DNA from: Allosediminivita pacifica
GTDB taxonomy: Bacteria > Pseudomonadota > Alphaproteobacteria > Rhodobacterales > Rhodobacteraceae
Reading direction: 5' to 3'
NCBI RefSeq assembly: GCF_003054175.1
Contig: NZ_QBKN01000023.1
Span: forward strand, 1 to 64,000
Length of the DNA: 64,000 nucleotides
Shown here: positions 1 to 7,953 of the stretch, piece by piece
Position numbering within the stretch: the stretch's first letter is position 1
How the letters are laid out: every line of letters starts with the position of its first letter
The notes under the pieces: model-generated
The model's input: the letters and a program-made list of their open reading frames with translations, nothing else
Told to the model about the DNA's origin: nothing
Databases searched by the model: none
Translations under genes and position numbers: made by a program

Positions 1-9
1 TCCTCCGAA

Positions 10-49
10 TAAGACACGTGCATAACGACGTCGTTATGCACGTGTCTTA
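10..49. repeat. 40-bp perfect palindrome at a probable recombination junction
   Basis: Bases 10-29 are the exact reverse complement of bases 30-49, with no spacer. Each arm reads TAAGACACGTGCATAACGAC. Reading leftward from base 61 on the minus strand the sequence starts GGGG and reaches TAAG about 13 bases later, a layout like Tn3-family terminal repeats. The left flank does not carry a matching GGGG. The reading frame of the neighbouring GGDEF gene loses family resemblance just here. Two element ends joined head to head, or the scar of a deletion, would explain this. The palindrome is seen directly; the transposon origin is inference. Confidence 0.6.
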
Positions 50-139
50 CCTCGGAACCCCAGCCTCAGGCAGGCGGCCCCAATCGGTCGGTTACAGAGC
101 GAGCGTCGACGCGCCTCGTCATTCGACGCCGGCACCATT

Positions 140-1321
140 GTGCGTATCGATCTCGACTACTTCAAATCGGTTAACGATACTCTCGGACACGAGGCCGGCG
201 ACGCCGTCCTGCGACGTGTTGCCGATGTCCTTCGCGCGAGCATGGGCGTCGACGACTTCGCCGCTCGCATCGGCGGCGACGAGTTTTCAATCCTGCCCGC
301 CCCCGGAAAGTCGCTGTCCGAAGTCTGCACCATGGTCGAGCAGATACGCGAGAAGATCGCAGAGCCGCTGTATTTCGAAGAAAGGCAATGCAGGTTCGGC
401 GCGAGCTTCGGTATCGCGCGCACCGAGGATATGGCTGCCGACGCAGGCGATCTACCGGTCTTCGCGGATACCGCACTCTACAAGGCCAAGGCGGGCGGGC
501 GCAACCGGCTCGAGTTGTTCACCCCGGAGTTGCGGCAGAATATTCTGAGCGATCGCAGTCTGGCCGTGGAACTTCATGAGGCGCTCGAGCGAGACGAATT
601 CGAACCATGGTTCCAGCCCCAATTCTCTGCAAAGGACGAAAAGCTGGTCGGCGTTGAGACGCTCTTGCGCTGGCGCAGACCAGACGGAAGCATCCTTGCG
701 CCGGAGACCTTCATGCACGTGGCGGAACACTTGCGTATCGTACCTGAAATCGATCGTATCATGATGCTCAAGGCCGAGGCGGCTCTAAAGGGATGGCGGC
801 GCGCCGGAGTGGCAGTCCCCAAGATCAGCTTCAACGTGAGCTCCGGGCGAATGCGCGATCCGGACGTAGTCGAACTGGCACGACAGATCGCGAAAGGCGA
901 GGCACGGGTCACTTTCGAGCTTCTGGAGTCGATCCTTGTCGAAGAGGAGTCGGATGCTTTCTGCTTTCATCTCGACCTGGTCCGCGACGCCGGAATCGAG
1001 ATCGAAATCGACGACTTCGGGTCCGGTCATGCGTCCATCATAGGCCTGATGCATATCGCGCCCTCGGCACTCAAGATCGACAAGCGCATCGTCCTGCCGG
1101 TCGCGCAAGACGCCCGCTCACGCAATCTCCTCCGCGCCATCATCGAAATCGCCGAGACGCTCGGGATCGCGACGATTGCGGAAGGGGTCGAAACCCGGGA
1201 ACAGGTGCAGATCTTGCGCGGGATGGGCTGTGATGTCCTTCAGGGCTTCTACTACGCCCAGGCGTTGGACGCGGCGAAGTTTACCGAGGCGGCGCGAGGA
1301 TGGCGTGTGCGAGCGGCCTGA
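140..1321 (+). CDS. GGDEF-EAL cyclic-di-GMP protein, 5'-truncated
   Basis: Encodes a GGDEF domain (GGDEF at residues 45-49) followed by an EAL domain from about residue 150. EAL hallmarks are ETLLRW near 173 (EAL has become ETL), IDDFG, LKID and the late AEGVET glutamate. These domains make and break cyclic-di-GMP. The RxxD inhibitory site before GGDEF is missing (VDD instead). The listed start is a GTG inside the conserved core at the IDLDYFK strand, so the usual first helix and LTGLPNR motif are absent. The frame stays open back to base 26 but loses resemblance near the palindrome at 10-49. I read it as the 3' part of a longer sensor gene cut at a rearrangement junction. Diguanylate cyclase activity is doubtful; EAL activity is possible. 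Confidence 0.8.
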   Translation: MRIDLDYFKSVNDTLGHEAGDAVLRRVADVLRASMGVDDFAARIGGDEFSILPAPGKSLSEVCTMVEQIREKIAEPLYFEERQCRFGASFGIARTEDMAADAGDLPVFADTALYKAKAGGRNRLELFTPELRQNILSDRSLAVELHEALERDEFEPWFQPQFSAKDEKLVGVETLLRWRRPDGSILAPETFMHVAEHLRIVPEIDRIMMLKAEAALKGWRRAGVAVPKISFNVSSGRMRDPDVVELARQIAKGEARVTFELLESILVEEESDAFCFHLDLVRDAGIEIEIDDFGSGHASIIGLMHIAPSALKIDKRIVLPVAQDARSRNLLRAIIEIAETLGIATIAEGVETREQVQILRGMGCDVLQGFYYAQALDAAKFTEAARGWRVRAA

Positions 1322-1384
1322 CCGACAATGAATTTTCCCACTTCCCGCAGTGATCCCTTAGGAGAGTTCACCTTGTTCCGATGT

Positions 1385-1411
1385 GTTCCAAGAGTTCCAA
1401 GAGTTCCAAGA
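1385..1411. repeat. Three tandem copies of a 9-bp unit
   Basis: GTTCCAAGA occurs three times in a row with no mismatch. It lies in the 292-bp gap between the GGDEF-EAL gene and the convergent DoxX-like gene. I see no gene or terminator in the gap. The 9-bp period would keep a reading frame, but no convincing protein covers it. Confidence 0.8.
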
Positions 1412-1613
1412 CAGCCACGCGCCCCACAGCCCCCAAGCTGGATCCGTGGATCTGCGGCGAATTGCCTCGCAAGGCGCCCCGCCATGGTGATCCCCCCTTC
1501 CCGTTCTGCAGCCTGAGCGGTGCAAATTACTCGAGAGCATTTCCGAACCCACATGCCCGGACGACTGCATCGCAGCGCCCCTGTTCAGATTGATAACGAT
1601 CAAGTTCGAACGC

Positions 1614-1982
1614 TTATGCCCCGACACCACCCTTCCGTCTCTTTGTCCGCGTCACGATGAACAAGTTCAGCACGAGCAGCATCAACACGACGAGGGGCGG
1701 TAGCGCATGGTCGTATTCGCCGTGGATCAGCACGGTCCCACCCGCTGCAAACATTAGTGCGCAGCCCAGCAGGCTCCCGTAAATCCGCGTTGCTGGAATC
1801 GCCAGAAGCAAGGCCGCAACCCATTCAAGCATGGCCGTCACGTAGTGGAACCACCCCGGATACCCCCACCTCTGGTAGTCGGAGAGAATATCTTCGGAGG
1901 CAAAGAAGTTGAGGGTGCCCCCCAGAACGAAGAATGCGGCAAGCGAACACGGTACGACATGGCGCCAAAGGGATCTTTTCAC
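1614..1982 (-). CDS. DoxX-like small membrane protein
   Basis: About 122 residues with four predicted membrane segments and a basic C-terminal tail (TRTKRRKGG). The layout and the N-terminal VLGGTLNFF pattern resemble the DoxX/DoxX-like family, whose members are often linked to redox stress; the biochemical role is poorly defined. I chose the GTG at 1982, preceded by GGAAAG about eight bases upstream, because a longer frame would run into the flavin reductase stop at 2041. It is the last gene of a minus-strand series sodB, fdxA, flavin reductase, DoxX, which supports a redox connection. The family call is moderate; function is unknown. Confidence 0.6.
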   Translation of the reverse strand: MKRSLWRHVVPCSLAAFFVLGGTLNFFASEDILSDYQRWGYPGWFHYVTAMLEWVAALLLAIPATRIYGSLLGCALMFAAGGTVLIHGEYDHALPPLVVLMLLVLNLFIVTRTKRRKGGVGA

Positions 1983-2040
1983 GACGGGACTTTCCAATCT
2001 TGAGATGACAGAGTTACGGCACCAGCGGGCGCAGCTGCCT

Positions 2041-2556
2041 TCAGAGCGGCCGGACGAGGTTAAAGCCGCGATCATGCCAGACCAGCGGTGCGCTAGCGAC
2101 ATCGAGGTCGATTTTGGTTGGCGAAACCACGAAGAGGCTGTGCCCGCCGACTTTCATCTCGTCGACGAGTGCGCAATCCATGCAGGCCAACGCACCGTGA
2201 AGCCGTGGCTGCCCCGAGGGCCAGGCACTCCACTCGCCCACGTCGAAGCGAACTGCCGGTGCAAGATGCCCGGCAAAGGCTTCAGCGACAGGGCGCTGCG
2301 TCTGAGACAGCATTGTGAAGGAAAGGCCTACGGCACGTCGCACAGTTGCTGCGAGTTCGGAATCCTCGCGGATGGAGATGAGGAGCGAGGGGGGATCAAC
2401 TGCAAGGGAGAAGACCGCAGTCACGGTTCGACCGAGGCGCTGACCATCGCATTCGCAGGTAACGACGCAGGCAGTCGCCGCCAGCGCGGCCATCGAGTCG
2501 CGGAATTCCTTCGACGAGGCCGATGGCTCAGGGGAGATTACTTGACCGGTCGACAT
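2041..2556 (-). CDS. Flavin reductase-like FMN-binding protein
   Basis: 171 residues with the split-barrel flavin reductase pattern: FRDSMAALAATACVVTC at the start, TAVFSLAVDPPSLLISI in the middle, then GLSFTMLS. These proteins use NAD(P)H to reduce free FMN or FAD, usually for a partner oxygenase. No partner monooxygenase is adjacent. The gene starts 2 bp after the fdxA stop, so the two are almost certainly co-transcribed. Reduced flavin could instead serve the ferredoxin or the globin encoded across the divergent promoter; that link is inference. Confidence 0.8.
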   Translation of the reverse strand: MSTGQVISPEPSASSKEFRDSMAALAATACVVTCECDGQRLGRTVTAVFSLAVDPPSLLISIREDSELAATVRRAVGLSFTMLSQTQRPVAEAFAGHLAPAVRFDVGEWSAWPSGQPRLHGALACMDCALVDEMKVGGHSLFVVSPTKIDLDVASAPLVWHDRGFNLVRPL

Positions 2557-2558
2557 GT

Positions 2559-2897
2559 TCAGCTCCCCTGCCCCGGTTCGGGGGAAAAATGAGTTTGCAG
2601 CTTGTTTGGCACACCATCCATTGCCTCTGCGTTCGCCGGCGGATCACCGGCGGCAACAATAACTGGCCATACCTCGGAATATTTTCTGTTGAACTCGACC
2701 CAGCGTTCCATGTCGGGGTCGGTATCCGGACGGATCGCATCGGCAGGACACTCCGGTTCGCATACCCCGCAGTCGATGCACTCGTCGGGATGGATCACAA
2801 GCGTGTTTTCACCTTCGTAGAAGCAGTCGACCGGGCATACTTCGACGCAGTCCATGTACTTGCAGGCGATACAGTTCTCGGTGACGACGTAGGTCAT
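2559..2897 (-). CDS. fdxA: 7Fe-8S ferredoxin FdxA
   Basis: 112-residue soluble electron carrier. The cysteine pattern C9, C12, C17, C21, then C40, C43, C46, C50 matches Azotobacter FdI-type ferredoxins. Known ligation in that family gives one [3Fe-4S] cluster (C9, C17, C50) and one [4Fe-4S] cluster (C21, C40, C43, C46), with C12 free. The ATG at 2897 is right because the conserved MTYVV start follows directly; the longer frame upstream is only open by chance. It lies 61 bp after sodB and just before the flavin reductase. In Azotobacter this ferredoxin takes part in an oxidative-stress response, which fits the neighbours. Confidence 0.93.
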   Translation of the reverse strand: MTYVVTENCIACKYMDCVEVCPVDCFYEGENTLVIHPDECIDCGVCEPECPADAIRPDTDPDMERWVEFNRKYSEVWPVIVAAGDPPANAEAMDGVPNKLQTHFSPEPGQGS

Positions 2898-2958
2898 TTG
2901 GCCTCGGCAGGAGGGAATGGTTCGCCGCGCGCGGTTCGGGCGCGCGACGGAAATGAGA

Positions 2959-3561
2959 TCAGGAGAGGTTCGATTCCGCGAACTCGTAATTCGCCAGGTT
3001 GTCGAGGAAATTGCTGACGTAGTCCGGGCGCCTGTTGCGGAAATCCACGTAGTAGCTGTGCTCCCAGACGTCGAGGCCAAGGAGTGCCGCGCCTTCCCCG
3101 GTGGCGAGCGGGTTCACACCGTTCGGGGTCTTCGTGACTGCGAGCTCGCCAGAGGGTTTCTGGATCAGCCATGCCCAGCCCGAACCGAACTGACCGACCG
3201 CGGCCGCCTTGAAGGCCTGCTTGAACTCGTCGACAGAGCCGAAGTCGGCGACAAGTTTCGTCTCCAATGCCCCGGGCATCTTGCCACCCTCGGGCGAAAG
3301 TGCGTTCCAGAAGTGAATGTGGTTCCAGTGCTGTCCAGCCTGATTGAACACGCCAGCGAGAGCGTCGTCTCCGTAGCTCAACTTGACGATTTCATCGAGC
3401 GACTTCCCTTGGAGGCCAGAGTTTTTCTCCACGAAGCCATTCAGGGCGCTAACATAGGCTTGGTGGTGCTTGTCATGATGGAGCTCGAGCGTATCCTGGC
3501 TCATGCCGCGCTCTGCCAGTGCGGAATGCGCGTAGTTTAGGGCGGGAAGTTCGAAGGTCAT
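2959..3561 (-). CDS. sodB: Iron superoxide dismutase
   Basis: 200 residues, full length for the Fe/Mn SOD family. It converts superoxide to oxygen and hydrogen peroxide in the cytoplasm. The N-terminal half has the [13 protein letters not shown] helix with metal-binding histidines; the C-terminal half has the FGSGWAWL stretch and the [11 protein letters not shown] metal-site segment. Sequence layout favours the iron type. It is the first gene of the minus-strand series that continues with fdxA. It diverges from a SufR-like regulator gene 89 bp away, which suggests shared iron-sulfur or redox control. Confidence 0.95.
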   Translation of the reverse strand: MTFELPALNYAHSALAERGMSQDTLELHHDKHHQAYVSALNGFVEKNSGLQGKSLDEIVKLSYGDDALAGVFNQAGQHWNHIHFWNALSPEGGKMPGALETKLVADFGSVDEFKQAFKAAAVGQFGSGWAWLIQKPSGELAVTKTPNGVNPLATGEGAALLGLDVWEHSYYVDFRNRRPDYVSNFLDNLANYEFAESNLS

Positions 3562-3602
3562 GATCCGGTTCCTTTCCTACCGGCGCTTGCGTGAGCCGGC
3601 GA

Positions 3603-3636
3603 TTTTCAATATTAAAACAAGTACTACCTTTGAAAA
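3603..3636. promoter_or_regulatory. Candidate operator between sodB and the SufR-like gene
   Basis: The 89-bp divergent gap holds a markedly AT-rich block with an inverted repeat, TTTTCAA (3603-3609) and TTGAAAA (3630-3636), 20 bp apart. It lies upstream of both sodB and the regulator gene. The repeat is seen directly; binding by the adjacent SufR-like protein is inference. Confidence 0.4.
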
Positions 3637-3650
3637 ACGTCGGAGGCATT

Positions 3651-4316
3651 ATGTCAAGAGATGACTTGGAAAAGAATATGTGGTCCCCTAGGGCACCTTC
3701 TGAGCGCATCCTGATGTTTCTCAAGATGCAGGGAGCGCTGACCTCCGCTCAGTTGGGTTCCCGCCTTGGCATAACAGGCGAGGCGGCCCGCCAGCAGCTT
3801 CAGAGGCTTGCGTCGGAGGGCCTCGTTTCGGAAGAGCGCCGGTCCGGGGGTCGGGGTCGTCCCTCCGTCTACTGGCATCTCACCAAAAGCGGACAAGCAC
3901 GCTTCCCCGACACCCATGCGGGGCTGACGGTGGACATTCTGCGAAGCATCTCAGATGTGCTCGGACCAGACGCTCTCGATCGGATCATCAGCGCACGGGA
4001 AGCGAGCACTCAAACGCTCTACGAAGAGGCGATGGTTGGATGCCACGACCTTGTCGACCGGGTCGAAAAGCTGGCCGCATTGAGAAATGCCGAAGGCTAC
4101 ATGGCGACCGCCGAAACCAGTGAAGACGGCGAGTTGATGCTGGTCGAGAACCACTGCCCGATCTGCGCTGCGGCAAGCTTTTGCCAAGGTTTCTGCCGTG
4201 CCGAGCAAGGCGTTTTCGAAGCCGTCCTGGGCGAAAACACGTCGGTCGAGCGCGTCGAGCATATCGTGGGTGGCGGCCGTCGATGCACCTATGTGATCCG
4301 CGAGGTGACGACGTGA
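3651..4316 (+). CDS. SufR-like iron-sulfur transcriptional regulator
   Basis: 221 residues. The first 80 form a winged helix (TSAQLGSRLGITGEAARQQL) with the GRGRPSVYW wing. The C-terminal part has cysteines C169, C172, C178, C182 and C212 in the pattern CPIC-x5-C-x3-C. This matches SufR-type regulators, which hold an Fe-S cluster and repress suf genes. The ATG at 3651 has GGAGG six bases upstream. The stop overlaps the globin start by one base. With sodB divergent and fdxA beyond, the likely role is sensing Fe-S or oxidative state and controlling this local group; no suf genes are in view. Confidence 0.82.
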   Translation: MSRDDLEKNMWSPRAPSERILMFLKMQGALTSAQLGSRLGITGEAARQQLQRLASEGLVSEERRSGGRGRPSVYWHLTKSGQARFPDTHAGLTVDILRSISDVLGPDALDRIISAREASTQTLYEEAMVGCHDLVDRVEKLAALRNAEGYMATAETSEDGELMLVENHCPICAAASFCQGFCRAEQGVFEAVLGENTSVERVEHIVGGGRRCTYVIREVTT

Positions 4317-4774
4317 TGCCCACGAAGTCCACTGCCGTACCGAAATCGGAGGAAGCAGTCGCCGAAGGACTTGATGAAGCAATGATCCGTCTGGTGGTGC
4401 ATGCCTTCTACGCCGAGGCGCGCGAAGACCCCGTCATCGGCCCGGTCTTCAGGGCCCATGTCGCGGACGAACGCTGGCAGGGTCACCTGGAGAAAATAGT
4501 AGCTTTCTGGTGTTCAAGCTTGCTCGGCACGCGAACCTATGACGGTCGCCCTATGCCAAAGCACCTGGCAATTCCCGAGCTGACAGACGATCACTTCCGG
4601 CGCTGGCTTGCGCTGTTCCGGCACACTGTCAACAATCTCTGCCCGCCAAAGACCGCCGGCCTAATGATTGCCCGCTCGGAACGCATCGCAGAAGCCTTCC
4701 GCATCAACATTGCCATGCACCGGGGCGAAGACCTGACGTTCCGCCCCCCACTGACACGCGAGCCCTACCCCTGA
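4316..4774 (+). CDS. Group III truncated haemoglobin
   Basis: 152 residues with the compact globin fold: LVVHAFYAEAREDPVIGPVF early, then FWCSSLLG and the proximal region HFRRWLALFRHTV. The pattern is that of group III (P-type) truncated haemoglobins, which bind haem and are implicated in oxygen or NO chemistry, though few are characterised. It starts one base inside the stop of the SufR-like gene, so the two are translationally coupled. The pairing with an Fe-S regulator, SodB, FdxA and a flavin reductase suggests reactive oxygen or nitrogen defence; that is inference. Confidence 0.82.
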   Translation: MPTKSTAVPKSEEAVAEGLDEAMIRLVVHAFYAEAREDPVIGPVFRAHVADERWQGHLEKIVAFWCSSLLGTRTYDGRPMPKHLAIPELTDDHFRRWLALFRHTVNNLCPPKTAGLMIARSERIAEAFRINIAMHRGEDLTFRPPLTREPYP

Positions 4775-5775
4775 CACCCACACCCGATTTCCTCACCCCC
4801 GACTTCGATCTTTCGCACCGCAACACCCTCCAACTTCGCTCGATCGCTCGCTACGGGGGGCTGCTTCAGAACGTGGAGCGGATCTCCGAGGCAATTCGGT
4901 TCGCCGAAAAGTTGGGCCTTCCCTTTCACCTGCTCGGCGGCGGCAGCAACTCCGTGCTCCCGCCGCGGCTGGAGGCGGTAGTCGGAATCTCGGCTATGGC
5001 GGGGCGAAGTATCGAGCAGGTCCGCGAGGGGATACGCCTTACCTCGGCTGCAGGAGAGACCTGGGACAATCTGGTGGGCTGGAGCGTCCTCCAAGGTATT
5101 GGCGGCCTCGAGAATCTTGCCGGCATCCCAGGCACCGTCGGCGCCGCCCCGATCCAGAACATCGGGGCTTATGGGCGCGAAATTAGCAACGTTTTCGAAA
5201 GTCTCACGGCCCTCGACACAGAAACCGGTGAAACCCGAACCTTCTCCAGCGAGGAATGTGGTTTCGATTATCGCCACAGCCGCTTCAAGGAACAGCCAAG
5301 CCGCCATCTGGTCACGGAGGTCACACTGCTCCTGCCCTACGAGTGGCAACCCTGCCTCGAATACGACGGCCTTGACAATTTGCCGGGCATTGTAACCCCC
5401 GAGGATGTCAGGACGGCGGTACTTGCCCGACGCAGAAGTCGGCTTCCCGACTGGCGCCTCACTGGAAATGCTGGTTCATTCTTCCAGAACCCGATCGTGT
5501 CGGAGGAAGTCGCGAGATCCATTCCCGAAGTACCAGGCCGAGCAGTCCATGGCGGCATCAAGATTTCCGCCGGCTGGCTTCTCGAGCAATGCGGGCTCAA
5601 AGGACATCGTCATGGAGGTGCCGGATTTTCCGAGCAGCACGCACTCGTGCTCGTGAACAACGGCGGCGCGACCCTTGATGATGTCCTCCACCTCGCCGAT
5701 CAGGCACGCAGCGAGGTACGGAGACGTTTCGGGATCGATCTTGCTCAAGAGCCTGTGGTCATCGCCGACAGTTGA
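4771..5775 (+). CDS. murB: UDP-N-acetylenolpyruvoylglucosamine reductase, E. coli-type
   Basis: Catalyses the NADPH reduction that makes UDP-MurNAc in peptidoglycan synthesis, with FAD bound. Visible motifs are LGGGSN, GLENLAGIPGTVGAAPIQN, NIGAYG, GNAGSFFQNP with the catalytic serine, and a late AGWLLEQCGLKG. The EWQPCL insert is typical of the longer E. coli-type I enzyme. The first GTG in frame is at 4873, but family similarity (NTLQLRSIARY) continues upstream to about 4801 and no ATG, GTG or TTG exists there. I placed the start at CTG 4771, which overlaps the globin stop; this is uncertain. Either a rare start or a frameshift is present. A second murB in the main dcw cluster would be expected elsewhere. 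Confidence 0.8.
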   Translation: MTPTPDFLTPDFDLSHRNTLQLRSIARYGGLLQNVERISEAIRFAEKLGLPFHLLGGGSNSVLPPRLEAVVGISAMAGRSIEQVREGIRLTSAAGETWDNLVGWSVLQGIGGLENLAGIPGTVGAAPIQNIGAYGREISNVFESLTALDTETGETRTFSSEECGFDYRHSRFKEQPSRHLVTEVTLLLPYEWQPCLEYDGLDNLPGIVTPEDVRTAVLARRRSRLPDWRLTGNAGSFFQNPIVSEEVARSIPEVPGRAVHGGIKISAGWLLEQCGLKGHRHGGAGFSEQHALVLVNNGGATLDDVLHLADQARSEVRRRFGIDLAQEPVVIADS

Positions 5776-6170
5776 CCTGAAAAGATCAACCGGCGTCCGC
5801 TCCAGCGAGGGCACCGCAACGACCCAACCTACGCTCGCAGCATTCTGCGCTAGGGTCATTCCGGAAAACCCTCCCAATACATCATCATGCCTTTCGGGCA
5901 GCCGGAAGCTTGCCAGCTTCGCAAGGCGGCCCCCGTATTGCCAAGAAATCCGGCATTCGTGGCGGCGGCCACTGAACTAGGCACGGCCAATAGGCCGAAA
6001 GATTGTTCCATCCTCCGCCCATCCGTAGGCTACCGCTCATCCAACCGCAGCCGCGACGGGAACTCTGTCAGGTAACCGGGATCGGCCGCTCCAATTGTCA
6101 GACGACCCATTCACAGAACATGGTCCGGCCGCGACGACTTGAGCCCACCCGGGGGCGAATGGAGACAAGA
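5776..6170. other. 395-bp non-coding gap
   Basis: No frame here has family-like sequence. No convincing terminator hairpin with a T run follows murB. The last 15 bases hold the GGAGA ribosome site for the acyl-CoA synthetase. The promoter of that gene must lie here, but I cannot pick it out. Confidence 0.5.
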
Positions 6171-7766
6171 ATGCAAGAACATTTCAGCGCCCTCCCCAAG
6201 GGGGCTGCCAACTACGTTGCTCTGTCGCCGGTGTCCTTCCTCGAGCGAGCCGCCGACGTGCATGCCGACGCCATTGCCGTCGTCGACGGCGGGGTTCGCC
6301 GGACCTGGGGTGAAACCGCAGATCGTGTCGCCCGCGTCGCTCGGGGGCTTGCGGATCTCGGCATCAGCAAGGGCGACACGGTCAGCGCGCTGGCAGTAAA
6401 CTCTCCGGAACTCTTCGAGCTTCATTTCGCCGTCCCCGTCACGGGCGGCGTGCTTTCGACCATCAACACCCGGCTTGAAGCCGAGACCATTGCCTACATC
6501 CTGGATCATTCGGACAGCCAGCTTGTCCTTGTCAGCGCTGGCCTTCGCCCCCTTTTGGACGAGGCCCTGTCACTTGCCGAAACCGCGCCAAAGGTCGTGC
6601 AGATCGGAGGCGAGGACGATACGTTATCCGATCTCCTTCAGGCTCAACCATGGCAAGGCAGCTGGCTGCCCGACGACGAATGGGACGCCATCGCGCTCAA
6701 CTATACATCGGGGACTTCGGGTCGCCCCAAGGGCGTGGTCTATCACCACCGCGGCGCGTATCTGATGGCGCTGGGGACCGTCGCCGCCTGGCAGGTCGCG
6801 CATCACCCGGTCTACATGTCGGTTGTCCCGATGTTTCACTGCAATGCATGGGGTCACCTCTGGAAGGCGGCGATCGTCGGCGGTACCCTGGTTTTCCCGC
6901 CTTCGAACCGCCCCGAGGATCTGTTCGAAACGATCCTTCGGGAAAAGGTCACCCACTACGGCGCCGCACCGGTCGTTCTGCAGATGATGGCCGAAAGCGA
7001 GGCAGCGCCGACCGAGCCGTTGGAGCCGCGCCTTCAAGTCACGACCGCGGGCTCTCCGCCGCCCCCGTCCGTGCTCGAAAAGACCGATGCGATGGGGATG
7101 GACGTGATGCACGTCTACGGCCTGACCGAGACATACGGTCATATCCTGCAGTGCCTCCCACAACGTGCCTGGGACGAGCTGGACACGGAAGAGACCGCCG
7201 AACGGCGCGCGCGTCAGGGCGTTCGCTTCCCCACGGTGGAGGCCGTCGACGTGATCGAACGCGAAAGCGGGAAGAAGGTGCCGCGGGACGGAGAAACACA
7301 GGGAGAGATCTCGATCCGGGGCAACACCGTGATGAAGGGCTACTACAAGGATCAGGCGGCGACCGAAGAGGCGTTCGAGGGCGGCATGTTCCGCTCCGGG
7401 GATGCCGCGGTGATGCAACCCGACGGCTACATTCAGGTCAGAGACCGGCTCAAGGATGTGATCATCTCGGGGGGAGAGAACATCTCGTCCGTCGAAGTGG
7501 AGGCGGTTCTCTATCGGCATCCCGCCATCTCCGCCGCCGCGGTTGTCGCACGGCCCGACCCGAAATGGGGCGAGGTGCCATGCGCGGTTGTCGAGTTGCG
7601 CGACGGCGCCCAGACCGATCCGGCAGACATCATTTCCTTCTGCCGGGAACGGCTTGCGGGCTTCAAGGTGCCAAAGAGCGTCCTCTTCCATGAGATCCCC
7701 AAGACCGCCATCGGCAAGGTCCAGAAGTTCCGGCTCAGGGACCTCGTGCATTCGCTCGACGAATAG
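6171..7766 (+). CDS. AMP-forming acyl-CoA synthetase
   Basis: 531 residues of the ANL superfamily. It activates a carboxylic acid to acyl-AMP and then to acyl-CoA. Motifs seen are the P-loop YTSGTSGRPKGVV, the VYGLTET motif, the FRSGDAAV hinge region, RDRLKDVIISGGENIS, and the C-terminal catalytic lysine in PKTAIGKVQK. The pattern (MFHCNAWGH) resembles medium- or short-chain ligases of the plant AAE and bacterial DmdB type; the substrate cannot be read from sequence. ATG 6171 has GGAGA five bases upstream. It stands alone, with the MscS gene 187 bp downstream. Confidence 0.85.
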   Translation: MQEHFSALPKGAANYVALSPVSFLERAADVHADAIAVVDGGVRRTWGETADRVARVARGLADLGISKGDTVSALAVNSPELFELHFAVPVTGGVLSTINTRLEAETIAYILDHSDSQLVLVSAGLRPLLDEALSLAETAPKVVQIGGEDDTLSDLLQAQPWQGSWLPDDEWDAIALNYTSGTSGRPKGVVYHHRGAYLMALGTVAAWQVAHHPVYMSVVPMFHCNAWGHLWKAAIVGGTLVFPPSNRPEDLFETILREKVTHYGAAPVVLQMMAESEAAPTEPLEPRLQVTTAGSPPPPSVLEKTDAMGMDVMHVYGLTETYGHILQCLPQRAWDELDTEETAERRARQGVRFPTVEAVDVIERESGKKVPRDGETQGEISIRGNTVMKGYYKDQAATEEAFEGGMFRSGDAAVMQPDGYIQVRDRLKDVIISGGENISSVEVEAVLYRHPAISAAAVVARPDPKWGEVPCAVVELRDGAQTDPADIISFCRERLAGFKVPKSVLFHEIPKTAIGKVQKFRLRDLVHSLDE

Positions 7767-7953
7767 CGCCCGGAGGCACCCACATGGAAACGTGGCGGCG
7801 GTTGCCTTGATACGACGGACTGAGGTGAACGCCCTCCGCGACACGGCGGCCAGGTCCGGAATTTCGCGCCTGACGAAGGCCCCACCGTTTGGGAACTCAA
7901 CTCGCGACTGCCGGTTGGCTTTCCAATGACCCCAACGGCGCCGTGCTGAGACC

